Source: CAZOEL01 sp964578835 | GTDB taxonomy: Bacteria > Desulfobacterota > Syntrophobacteria > Syntrophobacterales > Syntrophobacteraceae | Direction of reading: 5' to 3' | Assembly (NCBI GenBank): GCA_964578835.1 | Contig: CAZOEL010000018.1 | Span: forward strand, 24,154-88,153 | DNA length: 64,000 nucleotides | In this document: positions 28,351 through 35,146 of the stretch, one piece after another | How the letters are laid out: each line of letters starts with the position of its first letter | How positions within the stretch are numbered: position 1 is the stretch's first letter | Made by a program: the position numbers and the translations under genes | The notes under the pieces: model-generated | Databases searched by the model: none | The model's input: only the letters and a program-made list of their open reading frames with translations | What the model was told of the DNA's origin: nothing

Positions 28351-28430
28351 CGTCGTTCCGGCATGTTTCTAGCCGGAATCCAAGTTTTGCGCTGAGCTGG
28401 ATTCCGGCTTAAAGACTGCCGGAATGACGG
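28351..28430. repeat. Interspersed two-hairpin repeat, copy 1
   Basis: An 80-base element between convergent genes. Hairpin 1 pairs TTCCGGC with GCCGGAA (28356-28378); hairpin 2 pairs ATTCCGGC with GCCGGAAT (28401-28424), and the unit ends GACGG. It aligns with copy 2 at 30187-30267, sharing CCGGCATGT, TAGCCGG, ATCCAA, GGATTCCGGCTT and AGACTGCCGGAATGACGG. It is also bracketed by AGAAACTGTC (about 28314-28323) and GACAGTTTCT (about 28446-28455), an inverted repeat that would place the unit at the tip of a longer hairpin. It may also serve as a terminator for both flanking genes. Confidence 0.75.
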
Positions 28431-28506
28431 GAAAGGGAATTTTTTGACAGTTTCTGAAGCGCGCGACGCACGTTGAAGAACTGCGCTCCAGGCGCTTCGC
28501 CCTCCG

Positions 28507-29814
28507 TCATTTTCCCGAAGATGCGGCAATGTCCTTTATGGCCCCTGCAATTTTGCTCAGGGCGCCGAGGCGCTCCTTGGCTTTCTCGAGATAGGGCAGC
28601 GCCTCCGGGTTCTTCAGCTTCCCCAGAGCCTGCGCTGTCCAGTTGACGATGTACGGGCTTTCATGATCCGTAAGCCTTGTCAAAATAGCAAAGCTCTCGG
28701 GGGTCTCGATATTTCCTAATACGGATATGAGCCCGACCTTCAAATCATCAAAGGCCGCGTCTTTTTGCAGTATCTCGTCAATGACGCCCACTGCGCGCCC
28801 ACCGAAGCTCTCAAGGCTCACCAGGCATTTCTGCGCAAAGAAAGGAAGGCGAAACATGGAAAGCTCGGCAAGCAGCCTCACGCTTTCATCCGTTCCATAA
28901 GCGCGAAGAAGATCCGGAACAAAAAGGCTCGCCCACGAAAAACTGTAGGTCAGGGGCAGCAGATAGGGAATAGCGGCCGGACCTTCCGCCTCGATGCCGG
29001 AAAGCACGGGCTCGAGCGCCTGTCGGCGGACTTCATAGCCATCCGCATCCTTGTCCGAAAAACGCTTCAAGTCATTTGCCGCCTTTAGCTTCTCGACTTC
29101 CTTTGCAATAGGAGAGCCCTTCAGGACAGGATACATCTCGCTGTAAGCCCGGGCCTGTTTGGATATCCAAAATTTGTCGAGCCAGGTGGAAGGAGAATAA
29201 AAGTGCACAACGTTCTTGCGGTCCACTCCCTCCCGCTTGTGAAAACCGTTCTCCTGATAGAATTCCTTCTCTTCCTTGGATACCTGCCAGCGGCGGCGGC
29301 AGGTAAAAAAGGCGTTCTGATAGTCGCCCATGGCGAGCATGGCGCTTACAGCGATATCGTGAAGCCGGTCATCTTCTGGAAAAGTCTCGAGCAACCGTTT
29401 GGCCAGACGATCCGCTTTGACGAAATCCTGAGAGAATAGGAAGTCGAAGCCTTTCCTGACCTCCTTTTCGAGAGTCTCACTCGCTCTCGACCGCTCTTCC
29501 ATCTGTTGCAGATAGTGAGCAGGAACATTCTTTCTGGCTTCTTCATGCCTTGGAAGACAACACTTCTTATATTTTTTGCCAGACCCGCAAGGGCAAGGCT
29601 CATTGCGTCCCGTCTTCCGCACGATCAGATCATCGGCCTGGGCCGCTTGTTTTATAGAGCCCTGGTAGGCGGCCACCCGTTTATCCAGTTCCTCGCGGGA
29701 AATGCCGTATCGGGCGCAAATAGCTTCAGGATCGCCGCCCTTAAGGAATTCGACGACAGGTTGCATAGGGTTTACGGGGGAGGAGATTCCTCCCGAGGGT
29801 TGAGAGCTTTCCAT
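28507..29814 (-). CDS. SEC-C metal-binding motif protein with HEAT-like repeats
   Basis: 435 residues. The N-terminal segment (about 20-60) has a short helical IS/helix-turn-helix-like stretch (GGDPEAICARYGISREELDKRVAAYQ), typical of transposase-like HTH tails. A SEC-C zinc motif follows, CPCGSGKKYKKCC at about 74-86, as in the SecA C-terminus. The rest is helical. It ends in repeated two-helix units (FDDLKVGLISVLGNIETPESFAILTRL, YIVNWTAQALGKLKNPEALPYL) that look like HEAT/PBS repeats. AAAGGAAA precedes the ATG. It is likely a cytoplasmic adaptor binding protein partners; no enzymatic activity is evident. Confidence 0.8.
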   Translation of the reverse strand: MESSQPSGGISSPVNPMQPVVEFLKGGDPEAICARYGISREELDKRVAAYQGSIKQAAQADDLIVRKTGRNEPCPCGSGKKYKKCCLPRHEEARKNVPAHYLQQMEERSRASETLEKEVRKGFDFLFSQDFVKADRLAKRLLETFPEDDRLHDIAVSAMLAMGDYQNAFFTCRRRWQVSKEEKEFYQENGFHKREGVDRKNVVHFYSPSTWLDKFWISKQARAYSEMYPVLKGSPIAKEVEKLKAANDLKRFSDKDADGYEVRRQALEPVLSGIEAEGPAAIPYLLPLTYSFSWASLFVPDLLRAYGTDESVRLLAELSMFRLPFFAQKCLVSLESFGGRAVGVIDEILQKDAAFDDLKVGLISVLGNIETPESFAILTRLTDHESPYIVNWTAQALGKLKNPEALPYLEKAKERLGALSKIAGAIKDIAASSGK

Positions 29815-30146
29815 ACAGTTTCCTTTCCAGATGATTTAGCGAGAGAATGCAAGCTGTGAAATCCTCTCGCATAGCAGCGCATAAAACATTAGATTATTAT
29901 CAACTTTCCATTCTCATGTCAAAATTATCGACTAGAGAAGTGGAAAAATGGAAGATTCTATTTTACGTTTTGGCTTTCTGACGAACGGGTTTAGGATTAT
30001 TATTCATTCGGAGCCTCACAGCGCTTCTTGCGAAAACGGGTCCAGGCGATGGAAAGACAGGGCGTCTCCGTCGCAAAGGTGAGGGGAGTTTCCGAAGCTT
30101 TTGAAGCTCCAGAAACAAATGGTCAAGATGATGGAAGAAACGTGTA

Positions 30147-30313
30147 AGGCGACTCACAACAAATAACCTACCAGGAAGAGGGATTTTGTCATACCGGCAT
30201 GTCTTTAGCCGGTATCCAACCCAGCGTAAGACCTGGATTCCGGCTTGAAGACTGCCGGAATGACGGTGGGTGTTTCTGAACCACTTTGGCAGGTTATTTG
30301 TTGTGAGCGGCCT
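30147..30313. mobile_element. MITE-like element: terminal inverted repeats around hairpin-repeat copy 2
   Basis: Left arm 30147-30173 and right arm 30287-30313 are inverted repeats. Both contain CTCACAACAAATAACCT followed by RCCA, with three mismatches over about 27 bases. Between them, 30187-30267 is copy 2 of the two-hairpin repeat seen at 28351-28430. The element is about 167 bases long, non-coding, and ends about 18 bases before the DtxR-type gene start, so it abuts that promoter. A TA dinucleotide is present at both outer ends, as expected for Tc1/IS630-type targets, but a one-off TA is weak evidence. Confidence 0.65.
30187..30267. repeat. Interspersed two-hairpin repeat, copy 2
   Basis: The same architecture as copy 1. 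Hairpin 1 here is TACCGGC...GCCGGTA, where copy 1 has TTCCGGC...GCCGGAA, so both sides of one base pair have changed together. Hairpin 2 (ATTCCGGC...GCCGGAAT) is unchanged. The linker between the hairpins differs in sequence but not much in length. The paired change indicates that the folded structure is what is conserved. Confidence 0.75.
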
Positions 30314-30331
30314 AATAGAAAGGTGATGGAT

Positions 30332-30859
30332 ATGCCCTCTGAAACGGTGGAAGGGCTTTCAGCCAGTCTGGAAGACTATCTCGAAGTCATTTACCACCTG
30401 GAACAGTCAAACCGGGTTGCTCGGGCCAAAGACATAGCCGATCAAATGAATGTTCAGCGCGCCTCTGTAACCGGAGCGCTCAAATCTTTGGCGGGAAGAG
30501 GACTGATAAATTACAGTCCCTACAGCTTCATCACCCTTACCAGCGAGGGTCGAACCATTGCGCGGGATATTATTCATCGCCACGATACTTTGAAGCGCTT
30601 CTTCATGAATACGCTGCAACTGGACCCGGAACAGGCGGAAGCAAACGCCTGCCGCATCGAGCACGCCATCGACCTCATGGCCATCGACAGGCTGGTTCGC
30701 TTCCTGGAGTTTCTTCAGATCTGCCCACGCACGGGCATAGACTGGTTCGACGCCTTCGCCAGGTTTTGCAAAAAAGGAGCCCAAACTTCCAGTTGCGAGA
30801 AGTGCCTCAAAGAATGCCTCCAGCAGGTCTTGGAGTCGGAAGCCAAAAGCAAGGAATGA
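30332..30859 (+). CDS. DtxR/MntR-family metal-dependent transcription regulator
   Basis: 175 residues. The N-terminal winged helix has SLEDYLEVIYHLEQ...ARAKDIADQMNVQRASVTGALKSLAGRGLINY (about 10-60), the DtxR/MntR signature. The dimerisation helices follow with RHDTLKRFFMNTLQLDPEQAEANACRIEHAID, whose HD, C and E..H residues match metal-site positions of the family. The C-terminal tail carries four Cys (C-x9-C-x2-C-x3-C), unusual for MntR and perhaps a second metal or redox site. The ATG at 30332 has AGAAAGG eight bases upstream; an ATG at 30326 is too close to it. The MITE-like element lies just upstream. It likely represses iron or manganese uptake genes elsewhere. Confidence 0.88.
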   Translation: MPSETVEGLSASLEDYLEVIYHLEQSNRVARAKDIADQMNVQRASVTGALKSLAGRGLINYSPYSFITLTSEGRTIARDIIHRHDTLKRFFMNTLQLDPEQAEANACRIEHAIDLMAIDRLVRFLEFLQICPRTGIDWFDAFARFCKKGAQTSSCEKCLKECLQQVLESEAKSKE

Positions 30860-30863
30860 TTTT

Positions 30864-31802
30864 CTATGCTTTTTCGTCCGGCGGCCCTCCCTTAACGGAG
30901 GAACGCACAACGAAATCCAAAAAGGCGGAGCTTTCCTCATACGCGCCGCCGCAGAAGTCTTTTCCTAAATGCTTGGAGCTTTGCTCGAAGTCTTTGATGA
31001 AAGCATCCAAATCTGCATCATCATACCATTTGTCGTAAGATTCCAACCCTTGTTTGAGCTGATCCAGGATTTCCCTCGTATATGGATTCATCTTGGCGAT
31101 GGCGGAATAGAGCTCGGGACTCTGGGAAAACATTCTTCCGACCAAGTTTATTTCCATCCTGTAAATGGGGCTGGTGTAAGCCATGGTCTCCGCAATATCA
31201 ACCCCGAGCTCCCTCAGAACCCTGCCCTTCAGCATTGTCAGCATATGGAAAAGCACCTGAATGATGCTCATCATGCGGTCATGCTCCTCGGGGGCGCATT
31301 CTTTGACCCGGATTCCGGCATCGGTAAAGAGCCTCGCGATGCGCCGCCACATCGAAGGCTCGATGCGCACGGGACAAGCCACCATGCTCTGTCCCGCAAA
31401 GGTCTCTATCCTTCCGCCAAACATCGGGTGCAGCCCCAGCACGGATGCTCTGGAAGCAAGCATTTCCTTAACGGTCGCAACTTTGAGGCTCGTCAGATCG
31501 ATAAGCAGTTGATCGGGACGCGTATGCGGGACAAGCTCCCGAATAATGTCCACCGAGAGGTGGAGAGGGACCGCGAACACTACGATATCCGACGCCTCCA
31601 CGGCTTGGCGGCTACTGAGCCCCGTTTGTAGGTCGGCTACTTCAACCCGATACCCGCGTTCCCGGAAAAAGGCGGAAAAAAGCCGTCCCATCTCTCCCAA
31701 GCCTCCGATTACTCCCACAGCAGAACCAGGCCCCCACTGCATTGGTTTGTCCTCGCCATTCTCCCGGCGCTCGCGATCGGACACAAAGCTTTCTTCTCTC
31801 AT
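30864..31802 (-). CDS. tyrA: Prephenate dehydrogenase
   Basis: 312 residues from the ATG at 31802. NAD(P)-dependent oxidative decarboxylation of prephenate to 4-hydroxyphenylpyruvate, the tyrosine branch. The Rossmann loop VGVIGGLGEMGRLF lies near residues 27-40, DIVVFAVPLHLSVDII near 68-83, and DLTSLK. The catalytic-region block VLGLHPMFGG holds the conserved His. The C-terminal half is all-helical (MAYTSPIYRMEINLVGRMF). There is no fused chorismate mutase or ACT domain. In-frame starts at 31865 (ATG) and 31883 (TTG) are possible. A promoter, a Tyr-rich leader peptide and a terminator upstream indicate attenuation by aromatic aminoacyl-tRNA supply. The gene ends five bases from the convergent DtxR-type gene. 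Confidence 0.92.
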   Translation of the reverse strand: MREESFVSDRERRENGEDKPMQWGPGSAVGVIGGLGEMGRLFSAFFRERGYRVEVADLQTGLSSRQAVEASDIVVFAVPLHLSVDIIRELVPHTRPDQLLIDLTSLKVATVKEMLASRASVLGLHPMFGGRIETFAGQSMVACPVRIEPSMWRRIARLFTDAGIRVKECAPEEHDRMMSIIQVLFHMLTMLKGRVLRELGVDIAETMAYTSPIYRMEINLVGRMFSQSPELYSAIAKMNPYTREILDQLKQGLESYDKWYDDADLDAFIKDFEQSSKHLGKDFCGGAYEESSAFLDFVVRSSVKGGPPDEKA

Positions 31803-31950
31803 AGGATTCCAACGCCTCGCTTGGACCTTCTTTTGATAATATCCATGATCTTCTTCGCCTCTCATTCCGCTAGTTCGAATCAACTCTCATTGTAGAACAA
31901 CAAAACGCTGTCTCACTCCTTACAACCGGCTCATGGGCAGACATCGCCCA

Positions 31951-31994
31951 CAAAATAAAAAAGCCGTGGAAGCTTTGAGGCATCCACGGCTTTT
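31951..31994 (-). terminator. Intrinsic terminator in the tyrA leader (attenuator)
   Basis: On the minus strand AAAAGCCGTGGA (31994-31983) pairs perfectly with TCCACGGCTTTT (31968-31957 region) around a 12-base loop, followed by TTATTTT. This is a 12-pair stem with a U tract, located 22 bases after the stop of the leader peptide and about 150 bases before the tyrA ATG. The loop contains ATGCCTC (31983-31977), complementary with one G:U to GAGGCGT in the leader coding region (32033-32027), a possible competing structure. Confidence 0.88.
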
Positions 31995-32016
31995 GGCAAC
32001 AATCTTCGCACAGCTA

Positions 32017-32091
32017 TCAGCAGCGCACGCCTCCGTCATCACGGTAAAAACCGCTCCAGTAATAGCAATAATAATAACACGGGCTGTTCAT
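32017..32091 (-). CDS. Tyr-rich attenuator leader peptide for tyrA
   Basis: A 24-codon reading frame: ATG at 32091, TGA at 32017-32019. It contains the run YYYCYYW (residues 6-12), then SGFY. Of 24 codons six are Tyr, one is Trp and one is Phe, all three end products of the pathway of the gene downstream. GGGAGCGAGAG precedes the ATG. It lies between a sigma70-like promoter and a strong terminator, in front of tyrA. By analogy with pheA and trp leaders, stalling at Tyr codons when charged tRNA-Tyr is scarce should favour antitermination. The frame, codons and terminator are seen; the regulation is inferred. Confidence 0.85.
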   Translation of the reverse strand: MNSPCYYYCYYWSGFYRDDGGVRC

Positions 32092-32127
32092 GGCTCTCGC
32101 TCCCATCTGCTTTTAGCGTGAGCGATC

Positions 32128-32157
32128 ACCATAGTTCAAGGCAAAGCGGAGTGTCAA
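32128..32157 (-). promoter_or_regulatory. Sigma70-type promoter of the tyrA leader transcript
   Basis: A perfect TTGACA (32152-32157, minus strand) and TATGGT (32128-32133) are separated by 18 bases. The expected start point lies about 30 bases upstream of the leader-peptide ATG, leaving space for its ribosome-binding site. Confidence 0.6.
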
Positions 32158-32211
32158 GGCTTTTGGCCAAACGCTCACGCAGCAACTCTTCAAAAGGCGA
32201 AAGACAGACGA

Positions 32212-32508
32212 TCAACCAAGATATACAAACACGTATTCCCGATCGTTGATGTCAACGACGATCCTGCCGCCTCTCGATTCAGCATAGACAAGCCATCCAG
32301 GCTTTTTGCCATTGCATCACTCAACTCTTGGCGAAAATTCGCCGGATTTCTTATCGAACCACGCCAACAGCATGGCGTCGGGATTAACCTCCAGAGCTTT
32401 ACCATCGGCCAGCGTCCTGGCGGCCGAGAAGGTGAGATCCCGATCGGGCGCATTCACGCACACAGGAGAATTCAACATTTCACGGGTAAGCTCGACGCAG
32501 GGAGACAT
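32212..32508 (-). CDS. Small putative selenoprotein with in-frame UGA (Sec64-Cys65)
   Basis: 98 codons from ATG 32508 to TGA 32212-32214, interrupted in frame by TGA at 32317-32319 (codon 64). Both sides read as one natural protein. Before the UGA it runs ...AMLLAWFDKKSGEFSPRVE; after it, CNGKKPGW, LVYAESRGGRIVVDIND and REYVFVYLG. The UGA is followed at once by a Cys codon, giving a U-C pair like a redox motif. A hairpin with the loop spacing of a bacterial SECIS starts 12 bases later, and selB is in this window. AAGGAAA precedes the ATG. It resembles small uncharacterised AF1514/DUF5619-type proteins as far as I recall, not certain. The alternative is a nonsense-mutated pseudogene, less likely because the downstream frame is intact and ends cleanly. 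Confidence 0.75.
32290..32304 (-). promoter_or_regulatory. Bacterial SECIS-like hairpin after in-frame UGA
   Basis: AAGCC (32304-32300) pairs with GGCTT (32294-32290) around the loop TGGAT, whose second base is G. The apical loop begins 17 bases after the UGA. Bacterial SECIS elements are small stem-loops directly downstream of UGA with a G among the first loop bases and a loop about 16-37 bases from the UGA, so this fits. Five pairs alone could occur by chance; significance comes from position. Confidence 0.6.
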
Positions 32509-32562
32509 AGATTTTCCTTTCCATGTTGAGTATAGATGACTTGAGCTTCCATAAAAGAGCAT

Positions 32563-33097
32563 CTTGCCGATCCGCCTCTTTTATCTTTACTCACAAAATA
32601 CATTATCCATTAGTGCCAAAATACTCTCTTGACCGTATATCATCACACTGCACTCATGATGTAAAGTGGCTCCCAGATACCCCCATATGCTTCAACCGCC
32701 CTTTGCACCATCGAGTAAAACCACAGCGCCAGGAGGCCGGGTCCCCCTCCCCGGCCTCTCGCCCGCCCCTGAGCGCGAGCCTTCACTTGATCGAAATGCC
32801 GCATTTTCACAGGCATTCTCCTTTGAAGCATTCTCTTTCATAGGCGGCAAGACGCTGCCCAACAACAACATTCTTATTCCTCAATATGAGAACTACTGAT
32901 TATTGACTCGTCAATCTGGTTAGTACATGTTATTTGCATTAGTAACGGTTGACCGGCGGGGATTGGTTCGATCCCAATGGCCGATGAATTAGCGGCCACC
33001 ATGAACGAGACACTGCAGTAAGACGCGAAGTGAGCAAAAAGGGAGCTTCCCCCTGGCATCAAGCTCAGGTGGAACAGGTTGAATAGGAGAGGACATA
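32563..33097. other. Intergenic stretch upstream of the response regulator
   Basis: No convincing gene. A strong GC hairpin GGCCGGG/CCCGGCC lies near 32733-32755 without a T tract. A perfect tRNA-like T-arm (five pairs, seven-base loop TTCGATC) lies at 32962-32978 but the rest of a tRNA is missing. The start signal of the response regulator (AGGAGAGGA then TTG) is at 33085-33100. Confidence 0.5.
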
Positions 33098-33526
33098 TTG
33101 AAGACGAATACAACACCCTTGGTAGTAATGGCAGACGATGACGACGACGATTGTATGCTTGCCAAGGACGCCTTTGCAGAAAGTCTCGCCCCGGGCGCCA
33201 TTCACTGTGTTGAGGATGGCATAGAGCTTTTGGATTATCTCGAAGGCATCGAAGAGGATGGAATCAACGACCGAAAAGATCTTCCAGCCCTGATTCTGCT
33301 CGATCTGAACATGCCAAGAAAGGATGGACGTCAGGCTCTCAAGGAAATCAAGTCGACTCCCGCTTTTCAGGGCATCCCGATTGTTGTGCTCACCACATCC
33401 AGAGAGGAAAGAGACATCATCTTCAGTCGCGAGATGGGCGCCAACAGCTTCATAACCAAGCCCGCAACCTTTGACGAGTGGGTGGATATGATGAAATCTC
33501 TAGTGGAAAAATGGCTCCTCTATTAA
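33098..33526 (+). CDS. Single-domain response regulator (Rcp1/CheY-like)
   Basis: A 142-residue receiver domain with no output domain. It has the acidic patch VVMADDDDDD (about 9-18), phospho-acceptor LILLDLNMPRKDG (Asp near 69), VVLTTS (Thr switch) and FITKP (Lys). The insertion DYLEGIEEDGINDRKDLP between helix 2 and strand 3 is typical of cyanobacterial-phytochrome-linked Rcp1-type regulators. The TTG start follows AGGAGAGGA with good spacing. It converges tail to tail with the multi-PAS protein (19 bases between stops), which suggests a functional pairing although transcription is opposite. Confidence 0.93.
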   Translation: MKTNTTPLVVMADDDDDDCMLAKDAFAESLAPGAIHCVEDGIELLDYLEGIEEDGINDRKDLPALILLDLNMPRKDGRQALKEIKSTPAFQGIPIVVLTTSREERDIIFSREMGANSFITKPATFDEWVDMMKSLVEKWLLY

Positions 33527-33544
33527 CTTTTTGTCCTTCATTCA

Positions 33545-35059
33545 TCAGTTTGGATCGTCGCAGTCATTATACCCGCATGATTTGAAAATATTGAGGATAG
33601 TATTGATCACATATGATTCTTCTTCATATCGGAAAGCTTGGTTGAGGGCCTTCGTCACTTCCGCTATTCTTTCATAAGCGCTGGCGACGCCGTCCGCGAA
33701 AAAGCGCATATTTTTCAAGGTCATCTGGATTTGAGATATGGCTTCATGCGGGCTGCGCCCCAGAGCAAGCTCTTCGACCAATTCGTCGAGAAACGCCATC
33801 TCTTCCATAACGCCGTCTTTAGAGCCAAGAAGGTGCATGAGGTGCGTATTGAGGTAATGACACATACTTCCCGCCGCATTACGCAGGACTCTGTTCCGTT
33901 GCTCCTCCAGGGCTCTCGAGATATTCTGCGCAATTCCTTCATGGTAAAGGAAGCCGCCCCCGTCGTCGGTCTTGACCCGCGCTGTAATGGCAACTTCGAT
34001 CGCTTCTCCGGTCTTGTCTCGAAATCTAACGTGCTTCCCTTCGATGCGACCTTTACCGTAAAGCTCCTGGATCAAATCCTCCCTTTCCGCAAGGTCCACG
34101 TAGAAATCTTTTACATTGCTCGCAAGCGCAATTTCTTTATTCTCGAAGCCTAGAAGCTTCATACCGGCGTTGTTGATATCGAGAAATCTCCCGTCGGCAG
34201 ACAGCGTAAACGCCATATCGCTCGTTGATTCGAAAAAATCTCTGTACTTCGCTTCGTTCTGCCTGAGAGCTTCAATGGCTTTCCTCTCCTCTGTGATGTC
34301 CTTGATGACATGATCAATCCTCCGAATGGCTCCCCTGGAGGTATAAACCACATGCCCTTCATCGCGCACCCATTTCACCCTTTTGTCGCTGCTGATGATT
34401 CTATACTGCGTCTCATCAAATTCGGCTTCGGGCAAATTGTCGTAGAATTGCTTCACTTTTACCAGGTCGTCGGGATGCACGAAGCTCATGATGTGGCTTT
34501 CCCCACTGGTAAAATCCCTGGCGGGGACGCCATAGAGAGCTTCGGCTGCGGGATTGATCGCAAGTATCCAGTAACCGTTCGGCGATATGGAGACAACGAC
34601 TTCACTCATGGACTGAAGTATGCTTTCGAACCGGTCCTTGATCCTTTCCAATTCTATTCGGGTCTTGCGCCGCTCCGTGATGTCCGTCAGCGCGCCGAGA
34701 ATCGCAGGGGCGCCTCCGCATTCGATGACGCTTACTTTCATCTCGATGATCGCGTCCCCATCCTCTCTCGGCATGGAGAACTCGATCCGATCAGAAAGAC
34801 GGTCAGTAAAGAGCCGCTCGGTGCAGTATCGGGCGACTCTCTCCCGATCCACCGCCGACAGAAAACTCGAAAAGTCCGCCTTGAAGACCTGTTCCGGGCT
34901 TCTTCGCGAGATTTCGCAAAAACTGTTGTTTGCAAAGACTATTTTGCCTTCCCTTATGATGACGACGCCCTCGTTGATATGCTCCACAACACCCCGGTAA
35001 TCGATGTCCCCCTGGCATATCCTTATCTCTTGAGCATCCTCGAATGTATTACGCCTCAT
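33545..35059 (-). CDS. Multi-PAS sensor protein with DHp-like tail, no ATPase domain
   Basis: 504 residues. Three PAS domains are evident: about 20-130 (GVVEHINEGVVIIREGKIVFANNSF), 140-262 (FESILQSMSEVVVSISPNGYWILAINPAAEALYG, ending with a DITEER PAC motif) and 268-385 (YRDFFESTSDMAFTLSADGRFLDINNAG). The last about 115 residues are helical and contain RNAAGSMCHYLNTHLMHLLG, which looks like the H-box of a histidine kinase. There is no N-box, G-box or other sign of an HATPase domain. AGAGGAAA precedes the ATG. It is the last gene of a run with an ECF sigma factor, an anti-sigma factor and a DAC-like protein. It may be a phosphotransfer or scaffold sensor for the adjacent receiver. Confidence 0.85.
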   Translation of the reverse strand: MRRNTFEDAQEIRICQGDIDYRGVVEHINEGVVIIREGKIVFANNSFCEISRRSPEQVFKADFSSFLSAVDRERVARYCTERLFTDRLSDRIEFSMPREDGDAIIEMKVSVIECGGAPAILGALTDITERRKTRIELERIKDRFESILQSMSEVVVSISPNGYWILAINPAAEALYGVPARDFTSGESHIMSFVHPDDLVKVKQFYDNLPEAEFDETQYRIISSDKRVKWVRDEGHVVYTSRGAIRRIDHVIKDITEERKAIEALRQNEAKYRDFFESTSDMAFTLSADGRFLDINNAGMKLLGFENKEIALASNVKDFYVDLAEREDLIQELYGKGRIEGKHVRFRDKTGEAIEVAITARVKTDDGGGFLYHEGIAQNISRALEEQRNRVLRNAAGSMCHYLNTHLMHLLGSKDGVMEEMAFLDELVEELALGRSPHEAISQIQMTLKNMRFFADGVASAYERIAEVTKALNQAFRYEEESYVINTILNIFKSCGYNDCDDPN

Positions 35060-35146
35060 TGGTTTCCTCTATGCTTCCGCTGGCTCCGCCGCCTCTTCAG
35101 CACACGGGTCAGCCGCTGTGAGTCAGCGTCACAAATGTCAAAGGGC

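Noticed and set aside
32962..32978. A perfect tRNA-like T-arm (ATTGG, loop TTCGATC, CCAAT)
   Set aside because: No matching acceptor 5' strand, the D-arm-like sequence is poor and the segment between anticodon-like and T-arm parts is too long, so it is not a functional tRNA.
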